DNA of 64,000 bases, taken from positions 496,001-560,000 of the forward strand of contig UWYS01000008.1 in NCBI GenBank assembly GCA_900291925.1, given 5' to 3'. The notes under the pieces were generated by a model. That model did no database searches. It had not been told where the DNA came from and saw nothing but the letters and a program-made list of their open reading frames with translations. A program made the translations under genes and the position numbers. Every line of letters begins with the position of its first letter. The first letter of the stretch is position 1. Shown here one piece after another: positions 46,550 to 56,594 of the stretch. This stretch comes from Thecaphora thlaspeos (Eukaryota; Basidiomycota; Ustilaginomycetes; Urocystidales; Glomosporiaceae).

Positions 46550-46758
46550 CAGTCGTGTGCAGATGAATTGAGACGCGAGGAAAAAAGAAAGGCTGAGAGA
46601 GACCCTAGGAGTAGTGATCTTGGCGATCACTCAAGATCACTACCTCCACTTACCTTGGGCGCCTTGCTCGACTACCGTACCCCTTACCGGTGCCAAGGTA
46701 AGTGGAGGTAGTGATCTTGACTTTTTTCCTCGCGTCTCTATTGATCTGCACACGACTG
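46550..46758. mobile_element. Tc1/mariner-type MITE, 209 bp, with nested palindromes
   Basis: Terminal inverted repeats of 38 bp (46550-46587 and 46721-46758) start CAGTCGTGTGCAGAT and match at 36 of 38 positions. The element is flanked by TA on both sides (46548-46549 and 46759-46760), the usual target duplication of Tc1/mariner/pogo elements. Inside are perfect 27-bp inverted arms, 46632-46658 and 46693-46719, and a 12-bp hairpin 46611-46622 with 46632-46643 that shares its right arm with the larger one. There is no coding capacity, so it would depend on a transposase elsewhere. Confidence 0.88.
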
Positions 46759-48231
46759 TAAGTCCTGGCTGAAAAGGGGCCAGTCGCTGTGGTCATGTTG
46801 ACAAGCACCGGGCCCACGTCAGAGAAACCTTCGCACCTCTGAAGAACCGTACCATTGTTTGCGATACCGCAGCACCGTCCAAGATGGGATTTGTTGGATG
46901 CGGCGTGTTACGGTTGTCCAAACCATGTGGAAAGACTTTTCTCATACTCCAGACGACCGCCATGGTGAGACCATGCTGCGGCAAAGCGTATACTTTCTTT
47001 TATTGACGCCTGCCTGTTTTCTTCTGTATGCCTGGCTTTTCTACGCTCACCGTTCGGCAAAGACCGTGTGTTCGGTGTGGAAAGGCACTGTCTCCGAACG
47101 GCTGAGCCGGCCTGGTGGGGGCCAAGACCGACGTCAGCCGAACGCGATCTCCGGAGACACCCTCGCGGCGGACCACCATCACCTACCTCTGAACCTGTGT
47201 AAGAGTACCGCCGCCTGTTGTGCTCACTGCTTTGCCGCTGCAGCCGGAGCTGCCGACGCCAGCTTTACAACCCTCGGTCCCCAAACTCGAGCTTGCAAGC
47301 CGCAACCGCCTTGCGGGGTGCGGTTGCCAGTCCACCACAGCGAGCACCAGGAGTAAATGTGCTATATGACTGCTTTGTGCTGCAACTCCAGGCAAGGTAG
47401 AGCGTTTAAATGACTCTTCGAGTGGGTATGGAGCAGTAAGTACAGTACTAGGGACGTGATAACTAGAGCAGAGAGTACAGTAGCGTGTTGCGATGACCAG
47501 GAAGAAGGGACTTGTACCTATGCACCCAGGTCCGACTGGATGGCGCCGAGCTAGGACTAAGATCCTACATGCCTTGTGCTGCTGCTTGATCTCTCCTTGT
47601 CTTCTTCTTCGGCTGACTCGACGTCCTCCGCTGGACGGCTTGCCAACAATAATGGACAGAAAACGTTGCAACTCACACCCGGACAGGCCGCCCATACACA
47701 CGGCGTCGATGGCGATTGCTCTGCTCGCTCCAAGATCGGAGGAAGGAAAGCAAGCTGCACAGACAGGCTCGAGCTTTTCTGCCCTTATCTTCAGGGAACC
47801 GACGGTTGCGGATTACGGTAGCGTATGGTTGCTTGGCGCTTGTTCCCGTTCCGCACGGCTTTTTCTGGCGGGCGATACGGGAGGGCGTAAAAACGATACA
47901 TACGTACGAGGAGCTTCTCGACCGTACCTGCCTTTACATACCATACACCGTGGCCCTTCACCGCCTCTCGTGCTGTGCAGGAGGAGAAGAAGCAGGCCCT
48001 TCCCATCCATTACGATTGGAAGGTCAGCTCACCGGAACGCCTGGACGTGACGCTCTGATTCCGCCAGCGATGACGATGAAAGAAGAAGGTGGAGACAGAG
48101 AGAGAGAGGGTAACCGACCCCGTGTTGTCGCCCTGCCCCTTTCTTGCGAAGAAGCTATGGAGACCTAGGTCGCTCTCGAGCAGCTCAGCGAGCAGCAGCA
48201 GCAGCAGCGGACCCCATCTTCCTGCCCTATC

Positions 48232-48927
48232 GTACGTCCTGTACGTATGCACTTGTACAGAGTTGTACATGCATCTCGCTGCACTCCCCCGCCGACACAG
48301 TTACCTGTATGTACAATATGTACACAAACAAGCGCACAGCAGCATTAGCGGCAGCATCTCAGCAGCGTCTTTCTTCGACTCATAGAAACAGCGAAGGGCG
48401 CGCGAACCCTCCTCCTTCCGGCGAACCGCTCGCCCGTTCTAATCGACCCGTTCTAAAGTGTGCTTCGTTACTGTATTGTCCCGTCGTCGTGCTTCAGCCC
48501 AAACGTTTTTGGGTAATGCTGGACAGTGACCTATTGTACTTATGTACAGGCGACGTCCACCTATCACACGCTTTGCAACCGTGCACCACTGTCCATTCAA
48601 CAGCTCTGGCTCAGTGGCTCCCAGCACACCACCGCCCGCCGTCGGCCGGGCGCAGTATCAGCTTCTTTCCCAATATTGTATCTGCAGGGCAGATCAGCGG
48701 TGGTAGCAGCTCTCGATTGCGAGAAAGCTCGATGACCCGGGCTGAGTCATCTTCAGCCTAGAAACTCATACACAAGGTTCTATCTGTTAGCACAAGAGCT
48801 GCTGCTCCGCTGGGAGGGACACCTCCAGGCCAGAGACAGGTCTGATCAACCTGGTGAACTGCAAGCCAGGTGACTACGTACATACGTACAAAGTGTACCG
48901 TAGTGTGCTGTCTGTGTATGTACGTAC
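48232..48927. promoter_or_regulatory. GTAC-rich cluster
   Basis: I count 13 GTAC tetranucleotides in about 700 bp (starts at 48232, 48241, 48255, 48265, 48311, 48320, 48536, 48544, 48878, 48886, 48895, 48920 and 48924), against about 3 expected at random. Several form longer palindromes such as GTACGTAC. The cluster is 1-1.7 kb upstream of the Zn2Cys6 transcription-factor ATG. Confidence 0.5.
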
Positions 48928-49411
48928 ACGCTTTTGCACCCTCTGGTCATGCCGGAGAAGGCGAGAGCCTAGGCTGGGGGACGGTGAGCGGGGAACCCAC
49001 CCCCTTTCTGACGACCGTCTGCCGTCGTCTACTGTAACAACGTCGCCGTCCTGCTCTCTGTTCGTTTCTGCTGTGCTATCGTCATATATCCAGCGAAGCG
49101 AGCCCGTTGTCATCTGCCGCTGTCGTCGCTGCTCCTTGCTGCGAGCCTAAGAAAAGAGCGAAGCCCTCCCCTTCGGCCTCCCTTCCGACGTCGGATCTGG
49201 CCCAATTCCCCCTTCCCTTCCTCTTAAATCACCCCGACATTACAACTGTCCGACTCTCAGCCCCACCGCGCCCTCCGCCTCCGGCTTCTGCCCTCCGCCC
49301 GCCGCTTGCCGCTTGCCGCCTTCTGAAGCGATTCGCTGCCGCTGCCGCTGCCGCCCTTCGCCCTTACTTCCTGTGTCTCTGCTCGCGCCTTCATCTCCGC
49401 TGCAGAAGCAC

Positions 49412-49490
49412 CACTACCACCACTACCACCACCACCTCCACCACCACCTCCACCACCACCATCATCGCCACCGCCACCGCCGTTGTCGCC
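49412..49490. repeat. CCA/CCG trinucleotide-rich tract
   Basis: An imperfect run of CAC, CCA and CCG triplets on the plus strand, about 430-500 bp upstream of the transcription-factor ATG, within its pyrimidine-rich leader. Confidence 0.8.
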
Positions 49491-49916
49491 GCCGCCAGCC
49501 CCTTCACTAGAAACGTCTCCGCCCGCCGCCCAGCGTTCCCTGCCGGAACAACGGCCTGCTGAGACCTCTATCACCACCAACAGCTCCGCACTTCACCTCC
49601 CGCGGCCCGGCAGCCACCCAGCTACGTAGTATCAGAGTAGTCTTAGCAGGCGGCCTGACGAACGGCGGACGCAGTGTATCTACCCCGTTGCGCCAAATCG
49701 CCGCCAGTTCCGCCTCGCAGACGGCACGAGACTGCCGACAGAACTCGGCTGCTTACGTCTGCCGCCCTCCCTCTCCAGTACCCGACGACGACGCCCAGAC
49801 AGGCTCAGCGCGCGTTACCCACTCTCTTCGACCCCACCCTCTCGCCGTTGCCTAATATCTCGGTCCCAACGCTACCGCCGCCGCTCGTTGTCAGTCCTGG
49901 GTTCCGATCCTCGGCG

Positions 49917-50679
49917 ATGGATCGTGCTTCGTTCTACACGAATGCCAGCGGCTCATACGGAGACAGGTTCGGCCGGCTCCCGGGCCGTTCGCTAGAGGAC
50001 CTGGAACCTCGGGGCTATCCCAACGCCCCTCCTTCGGCCCCACACCATCAGCCTGACGGTCTTGGTGGAGGCAGTAGCAGTATCTCGGTCCGGCACGGTA
50101 ATGCCGGTTACGCCAGCGGCCAACACTCGCTCCCCCCTATCTTGCCGCGCGACGCCGACGGGAGGACTTATGAGACTTACGTCCGACCTCTTCCTCGCCG
50201 CGCCTGGGACGGCCTTGGCCGCGAGAATTACGCTGAACAGTCCGCCGCTGGCCTGGCCACCCCAGTCGGAGCTCCTGGCCGTCGGCTAGCCCGGACGCCG
50301 AGCCCTACGCCGCCTTCGTCGCTGCTCGCATCCGGTCGACAGCTGGCGCCCCTCGGTCCCGAGCGTGGCGTCTACAAGGCGCCTCCCCAACGCCCGCAGT
50401 CGTACCTCGACCGGAACCAGCCGCCGCAGCCGCCGCGCGCTTTGGCATTTGACGACGTCCACGTCGCTGCGCCCATCAAGCGACCCCGCGTATCGCTGGC
50501 GTGTCTGGCCTGCCGCAACCGTAAGTCGCGCTGCGACGGTCAACGACCTACGTGCAAGACATGCGCCCACATGAAGATCGAGTGCAAGTGGCCCGAGGTC
50601 GATTTCCGGCGGGCGAAGACCGGCGACGCCGCTCGCCATCGGCGCAAGAGCGCAGGCCCGCAAGAACGCTCGCCCCTCG

Positions 50680-50710
<31 letters not shown>

Positions 50711-53700
50711 TCATGTCGGAACGGGCCGAGCCGACGAGGTGGGTCGAGACGGCCGAGCCGCGAGGTCAATTGAAACAGTTCGCCCCCTCGCCAGGCTGCC
50801 GTCGCCCTTGACGTCGCGCCTCATCGACCTTCCTTCGACAGGGCCGCCATTTGCAGCCTACCGCGACTATGACCGACCGGGTTGTGCAGCGGGTCGTGAC
50901 CCGGCGCTATCACCATACGAGCGATACGAGCACCCCCACGGCACCCGGTCCAACCGAGGCGAGGCGCGACCGGGCAGCCCGTCCGAGAGATATCTGGTAT
51001 CGCAGCTTCAAGCTTCGCAGTCCGAGCCACATGCTCTCCACCGCCTGGCCATCAACGAGCACGTCGAGAGGACCTCTGTCCCGTCGCTCGCCAGCGCTAG
51101 CTCCGACGGGCTCGCCGCCGCGGGAGATCCACAACACGGTACCCGCAGCCCGCCGATGTCGCCGCCGCCGCCGGACGCTTTCTGGCAGAACAGGCAGAGT
51201 TATCTTGGTCCCGGCGCTCTGCCGGCTCACGTAGAGGCTGCGCGCACCCGCGACATTGCCGCAAAGCTCCTAGCGCTGACCCGCGTCGATCTGGACACCC
51301 ACCGCCACGGCCTACCGAAGAACGAGAGCGCCCCGGGACCCTCAATCTCGTCGCCGCGTGTCCCCCTGAAGCACGAGGCAGAGAGGCTGGACGACGTTTA
51401 CGCGGTCGACTGGGCTTACCTCGGCGTCCCGAGGTCGGCCCTCACGCGGGAGTTCACAGACGCGATGGCCGGCAGCACGGCTGTCCTGCAGCTCCTCGAT
51501 GAAGGCGGAGGAGAAACGGACCCGGCATGTCGAGCTGTGCTGCACCTCTTCCAGACAGAGGTCCCGCCATCACGAGGCGGTCGTGACAAGGTCCAGCGCA
51601 TCTCTATCCCGCTTCAATTGCCCGCCGAGGTCCAGGAGAGGCTGCTGCGCAAGCCGGCCCATCACGTTCTATCGCTGAGAGAGCTCGACCTGGACTTGGC
51701 AGGGTACGTCGTCCCAACCCCTAAGGCCGCCTCGGACGACTCGAACCTGGCCCTCTTGGCGGGCGAAGCGGCCATGGACGGGAAAAGGTTCGGCAAAGGC
51801 AGCAGCGACAAGCTGTCCGACGTCTCCGAAGAGATGGCCCAGGAGCTTTTCGACGGCGACTCTCCGAAGTTGAGCATCCTGGCGGAACTTATGGACGTCG
51901 TCTCCGAGCATCTCAATGGCATCTACCTCTTCTTCGACCGGAAGGCCACCGAGAAGCAGATCCGCGAGAAGACCGCCAGCCCGGTTCTGCTCAACGCCAT
52001 GTGTGGGCTCGGATGCAGGTGAGTGGCTGCAGGCAGTCAGCGGGCCGTTCAGCCGCTGGTCCAGGCGTTCAGGAGTGAACGAAAGCGCAATTCTGGTGGG
52101 CACAGGAGAGAAAACATCTTGCTGACCTCGGCTTTGCCTACGCGTCCTCGCTTCCGTCTCTCCGTCAGGTTCGCTCCGCGCCGCTTTGTCGAGCGCTTCA
52201 GCGTGGCACACTGTGTCGAGGCCTTCTGCCGGAAGGCGCACCAGCTATTCTGGCAGGCGGTGACGTACCCAACGTGCGATGCCGTCAACGCCGGAGTCAT
52301 GCTGACCATCTGCGAAGTCGGCGCTAACCGGGCGAGCTCGGCTTCGAGCATCCTCGCCGCCACCTCGCGCATGGCGCTCGAGCTGGGCCTCCACCGGGTC
52401 CCGCCGCCGGGTTCGAGCCTCACCGAGGAGGAAAAGCAGAAAGACGAGTTCCTCTTCTGGTCGGTCTATACTCTCGACCGTATCGCCTCGGTGATGACTG
52501 GCCGACCCTTCACGCTGCAGGATCGCGACATCGACGCCCGGCTGCCGACGCTTTCGGGCACCTCGAAGGCGACGTCGTTCGCCTACCTCATCGACCTGAT
52601 CCGGATTAGCAACAAAAGGTTCGCGGAGACGCTCTTCAGCAGCAAGGCCGCATGCTCGCCGGACGAGCTCGCACAGATCCGGGCCAATCTGCTCGCGGCG
52701 ATCGATAGGGACACACGTCAGTGGCTCAGCTCGCTGCCGGCCTGGCTCCGCTTCTCGCCGGGTAACCTCCTCCGGGCCGTCGAGAGGGGCGAGAGCTCCA
52801 TTTTCTGCGGCGTTCATCTCTCCTACCATTGCACATTCCTCTGGCGGTATCTGCTCGACACGTCGATCCCGATGAGCGCCCACGATCTCACCCGGCTGCG
52901 GCAATCGGCCTACGGAATCGTTGAAATCTCGAACCTCTGCCTGGTGAGCTCGCGGTGCCGCTGCGTTATGTGCCGCAGAGTCAGCTGATGGAACGCTCCG
53001 ACTGACGCCCAGGTCTCATCCGACCTTCTCCTCTCTATCCCTGCTTTGCCTTTGCGGTTCGCTCCGCTGTTGCAGGAGTTTGACGATACCGCGCTGATCG
53101 GTCTTCCCATGGTGTCGCCGGCCTTCTTCCTTGCAGCCTGCGTGGTCGTGGCAGGTGAGTAGACTTGCACCTTCCGATGGCTTCGCCGACATTCGATGGA
53201 AGGAGCTTTCGACCTCACCCCTTGCTGACCCTCGGATGCAATCCTACTTCTATCTGCCATGCCTCGACGACAGAGCTCGAGCTGCTCGGCGAGCTGGACC
53301 GTCCTGCCTCGGGGAGCCGTGGCGGCAGCCCCGCCTTCGCCTCGCCCTCTCGCGATGACCACGCTGCGGCAGCGGGTGCGCACTTGGCTCTGCAGACCTG
53401 CTTGACGGCACTGAAGAGGCGCGCGCCCTACTGGTCCGACGCCGCTGCGGCCGACGGCCTGCTGCGCACCTATCTCGCGTCCCGATCGAACCGAAAGCTC
53501 TCCAGCGAGGCGTTTTCGGATCTAGTGGAGCAGCTCGTGAGTTCCCTGCTTCCTGCCCGCCCGCCAGGCCACCCCTCTTGTCCTCGTGCATCTCGCTGAT
53601 TTCCCCACGTTCCTCCTCTTCCTGCGCATGTTGCTTTGGTCGATCACCATCAGCGCTACCTCGTTGTCCTCAGCGACGACGTGTCCGATGGACTGGACGA

Positions 53701-53788
53701 CGAGATTCGCGCGATGGAGGCGGGCCCCGTCGTTCGGGAGATCAAGGACGCGCGGCAACTAGCGCCTTTCTTCCCTGCCCTCTTCTGA
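49917..53788 (+). CDS. Zn2Cys6 fungal transcription factor
   Basis: Five exons: 49917-52018, 52169-52943, 53076-53154, 53274-53536 and 53654-53788. All phases fit, giving 1117 residues. After a disordered, Pro-rich N-terminus the binuclear cluster is at about 196-223: CLAC, NRKSRC, DGQRPTC, KTC, AHMKIEC, a C-x2-C-x6-C-x6-C-x2-C-x6-C pattern preceded by basic KRPRVS. A poly-Gly run (GGGGGGG) follows. Exon 2 has the fungal middle homology region with ARMALELGLHR-type sequence (ATSRMALELGLHRVPP), FLFWSVYTLDRIASVMTGRP and LQDRDIDARLP, which links it to the xylanolytic/gluconeogenic-regulator-like group in a broad sense. Target genes are unknown. The reading frame runs upstream without ATG, so 49917 is the first start codon. 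Confidence 0.93.
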
Positions 53789-54333
53789 GGGTCGGGTCGA
53801 CGGGCTAGGAGACGGTCTTTTGGCGTATCTCTGTCGACCCGCGACCCCCTCTGAACGAATCCACTGCTAAGACCGGTTGATCCATTGTTCCAGTGTCGCA
53901 CTAGCCGCCACCCGCGACCTCTGCCGCCCGCCCGCATCGACACCTTTTGGTAGCCCTGTGGGTCATATTCTCCTACTCGCTTCGACTTGTTTCTTTCACA
54001 TTACTGCTGCCACCGTCTTGTTTTGCTTCTCCGTGAAACCTCTGCACTTGCACCCCTTGTACCTGTACCTATTGAAAATATGCCCTCGTAGACATCCGCT
54101 CTTGCCCCTTGGTGTGCCTCATTTGTCTTTCTCGTCTCGCCAGTCTGTCAGTCGGTCTGTTTGGAGCGTGATGTGCGTCAGGAAGACGTCCTGGGACGAT
54201 ACCCTGACTGGCTTCCTGTCGGTCCCGCGATGAGCCGTGTTCCTAGATTTCGCCTTCGTATCGGCAGCGGCAGCAATGTGGGCCCAGGGTTCAGAGATTC
54301 AGTTGTGATGAGGTGGGAGAGCCTGATGGTAGT
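53789..54333. other. Convergent 3' intergenic
   Basis: About 545 bp between the stops of the transcription factor (+) and ARPC5 (-). No gene seen. Confidence 0.6.
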
Positions 54334-55209
54334 CTACACTGTCCTTCGATCTGACATGACGCGGACGATGCAGCCCGTGCCAGCCACCTCTGTGAGCTGG
54401 CAGCGTCCGAAGCACGGGGCCAACATAGAGGGCAGTAGGATACGGGAGCAGTGTCAGCTTTCGAAGCGGGGCCGAGCCGGTGTGAGCGCGAGAAGAACAT
54501 GTGGTGCTGCCGGCGTACTCACCCTCTCGTGCCAGCCAAGGAGGACGGCGCAGTTGACGCCTTCCCTCTCTCCGCCCGAGCCGCCGAGCTCGAGGCCCTT
54601 GTAGATGTACTTCATCAGGTTGTCCCTCTGGTCCCAGTCGAGGCTCTTGACGACGTTTGGGATGTCGGCCGACTTTGTGCTGTTGAGGATCTCGAGGAGC
54701 GTAAGCAGCGTCGTGTGCTGCGACGGTGCGAGGGCGCGGCCACAAGGCGTGCGGGACGGACAGAGAGGTCTAGTGTCAGAAGGCAGATCCGTCGGGTTCG
54801 AGGCATATGCGAAGGCAATGAGCATACTCACCTTGGCGTTCTCGACCCCTGGGCCATACGGGGGGCTGGACAGCACGAGGCCTAGCGCACCTGAGACGTC
54901 GTTCCTGTCGTAGCGCAGTGCGAGAGTAAGGGGTATGGAGGTGGCGAAGCATCTCGTAGGTGAGCTCCCGCAGTGCTCCTCATGATGTGCTTGACCCAGC
55001 GGCCCATGCTCAACATCTCACGAAAGCCGATATCTGCGAGGGCGTCTGGCTTGTACTCACCTTCCGATGAGCTGCCGTACCTCTGCGACCTTTGTGCGGG
55101 CCTCTGCGGATGCCTCGTCTGGGCTCTTAGGGTAAGGCTCGACCAGCTCGGCGTCCGAGATGACGTCCTCGTCGTACTTGTCAACGTCGATCTTGCGGAA
55201 GGCGTCCAT
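54334..55209 (-). CDS. ARPC5: Arp2/3 complex 16-kDa subunit (ARPC5)
   Basis: Four exons: 55209-55061, 54904-54832, 54717-54523 and 54396-54334, with phases 2, 0, 0, giving 159 residues. The start MDAFRKIDVDKYDEDVISDA is the fungal p16 N-terminus. Across splices it reads LIGRNDVSGALGLVL, SSPPYGPGVENAK, HTTLLTLLEILNSTKSADIP, RDNLMKYIYKGLE, and VLLGWHER joined to LTEVAGTGCIVRVMSDRRTV. ARPC5 is a helical subunit of the seven-member Arp2/3 complex that nucleates branched actin filaments, for example at endocytic patches. Length is as expected (about 150). The exon 3 donor is GTGAGT after AGG, giving Arg where many homologues have Lys. Confidence 0.95.
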
Positions 55210-56594
55210 TGCTGCTTTATGCGGAGGTGCTGGCGTGTGCGTGGTCTGATGTAGGTGCGAAGGTGATCCCAGTTCGTGCTGTGCACGAGGTCGGATGGCG
55301 GCAGGGATGTTAGGGATGGTTCGTCGGAAGGACGCAGCGACCATCAGGAGGGCGAGCGAGGGTCGACTCTCGCACGGAGCGCCCAGAATGTTGTAATCGA
55401 AGCTCGATCCAATTTCTAGTCGGTGGCTTTTATTCGAGTTCGGGATTTGAAGCACCTCACCCGCCCCACATCGGCTTATTCAAATCGACGCAACCCTCCA
55501 CACAGAGACCTCCGACGGACGGCACGCACCCTGGCTACACCCAACGCCTCGCGCCTTCAGCCCTGCAGCACACAGCTAGGTGTGGCTACGCCCAGAGCCG
55601 GTGGCGCCCTTCTGGCTACCACGACGACACAGCTCTCCCCTTTGAGATCACGCAGCGGACCACGGCCCGATCGCCGGAGAGCTCGTCGGCATCGCCGTTG
55701 CGTGCGCTCCGCCTGCCGGGCGTTCCGCCGCCTGACGGCCAAACAGAGGCGAAACAAAAGAGAGAATTTCACAAGGTAGACGAGGTGGGGCGCGTCTTCA
55801 TGGTGACGGCAACACAGATTTTAAATATCTGCCTTGATGCAACAAGGCTTAAACAGGCGGAAGTTAAGGTCCGTTGGTTGCGTTGGAAGTAGAACCCACG
55901 CAGACCAAAGCCAGCCTGGCCCTTGTCGTTGCCGGCCCCGGAGCCCAGAGGATACCTTCTGAGAGAAACACGGCTGGCAACGGGAGAGGCGCACCTCTTC
56001 GGAGCGCTAGCGGCGGATACTCTCTCTGCAAACTGAGCATCTCTCCTGTGGGGTGCTAAGGGGGCGTCGCGGAAAGGAAGGCGACCGATGTCCACTTGGA
56101 CCTCCTAGGCTGTCTGCAGATCGTGGACGAGCTGGCCACTCCCGCGTGCGGCGAGAGGTGGGCGTTCGGCTGGAAGGTGGGCGGTGCTAGGGAAAAAATG
56201 GCGCTTGCTCGGATCTTGCGAGCCAGCCCAAACCTATGGAATTAGCCCGCCGCCACCAGCACGAGCTCAGTCCGCTCCCCCCACCATTCTCGCCCTACCG
56301 CCGTCTTCTCCCGCTTCTTCCCCAGCCCCTCTTCCTCTCCCGCCTCCTCATCATTTCCCTCCTCTTCCTTCTCTTCTTCCTCCTCCCTCTTCCTTATCCT
56401 CCTCCCCATCGTCCGCCACACTTTCCCGTTCCTCGGCACGCTCTTAGACACTCCTCCTGCCCTGTTTGCCAGCGCTTGTTTTCCTTTTTTTTTTCTCTTT
56501 TCTTTGGACGTCTCTCTAGTATCTACTGCCGCTTCGCAACAGCTCGTCGACCCTCGAGTGCTTCCGCCAAGGGGACGTCCTTTGCTCGCACAGC
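55210..56594. other. Divergent intergenic between ARPC5 and OPT transporter
   Basis: About 1.4 kb without a recognised gene. The part from about 56270 to 56594 is C/T-rich (CTTCCTCCTC, T10 run near 56484-56493) and looks like the leader of the transporter gene. Confidence 0.5.

Larger units (their letters stand above)
41830..49916. other. Gene-poor 8-kb stretch
   Basis: No reading frame in this stretch has recognisable family motifs, and none joins by splice sites into a convincing protein. Base composition looks less GC-rich than the flanking genes. It holds one MITE (46550-46758), many GTAC-containing palindromes, several TACAGTA-like motifs (for example near 43755-43775 and 45938-45950), and at its right end the C/T- and CCA-rich leader of the transcription-factor gene. 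Undetected small, non-coding or heavily spliced genes cannot be excluded. Confidence 0.5.

Noticed and set aside
42463..47356. Several frames of 80-200 codons in the gene-poor stretch
   Set aside because: None shows motifs, hydrophobic patterning or splice-linked neighbours. They overlap each other on both strands as expected by chance.
49107..49562. Ser/Thr/Ala-rich frame before the transcription factor
   Set aside because: The sequence is a pyrimidine and CCA repeat leader; the frame only reflects triplet repeats and ends before the true ATG.
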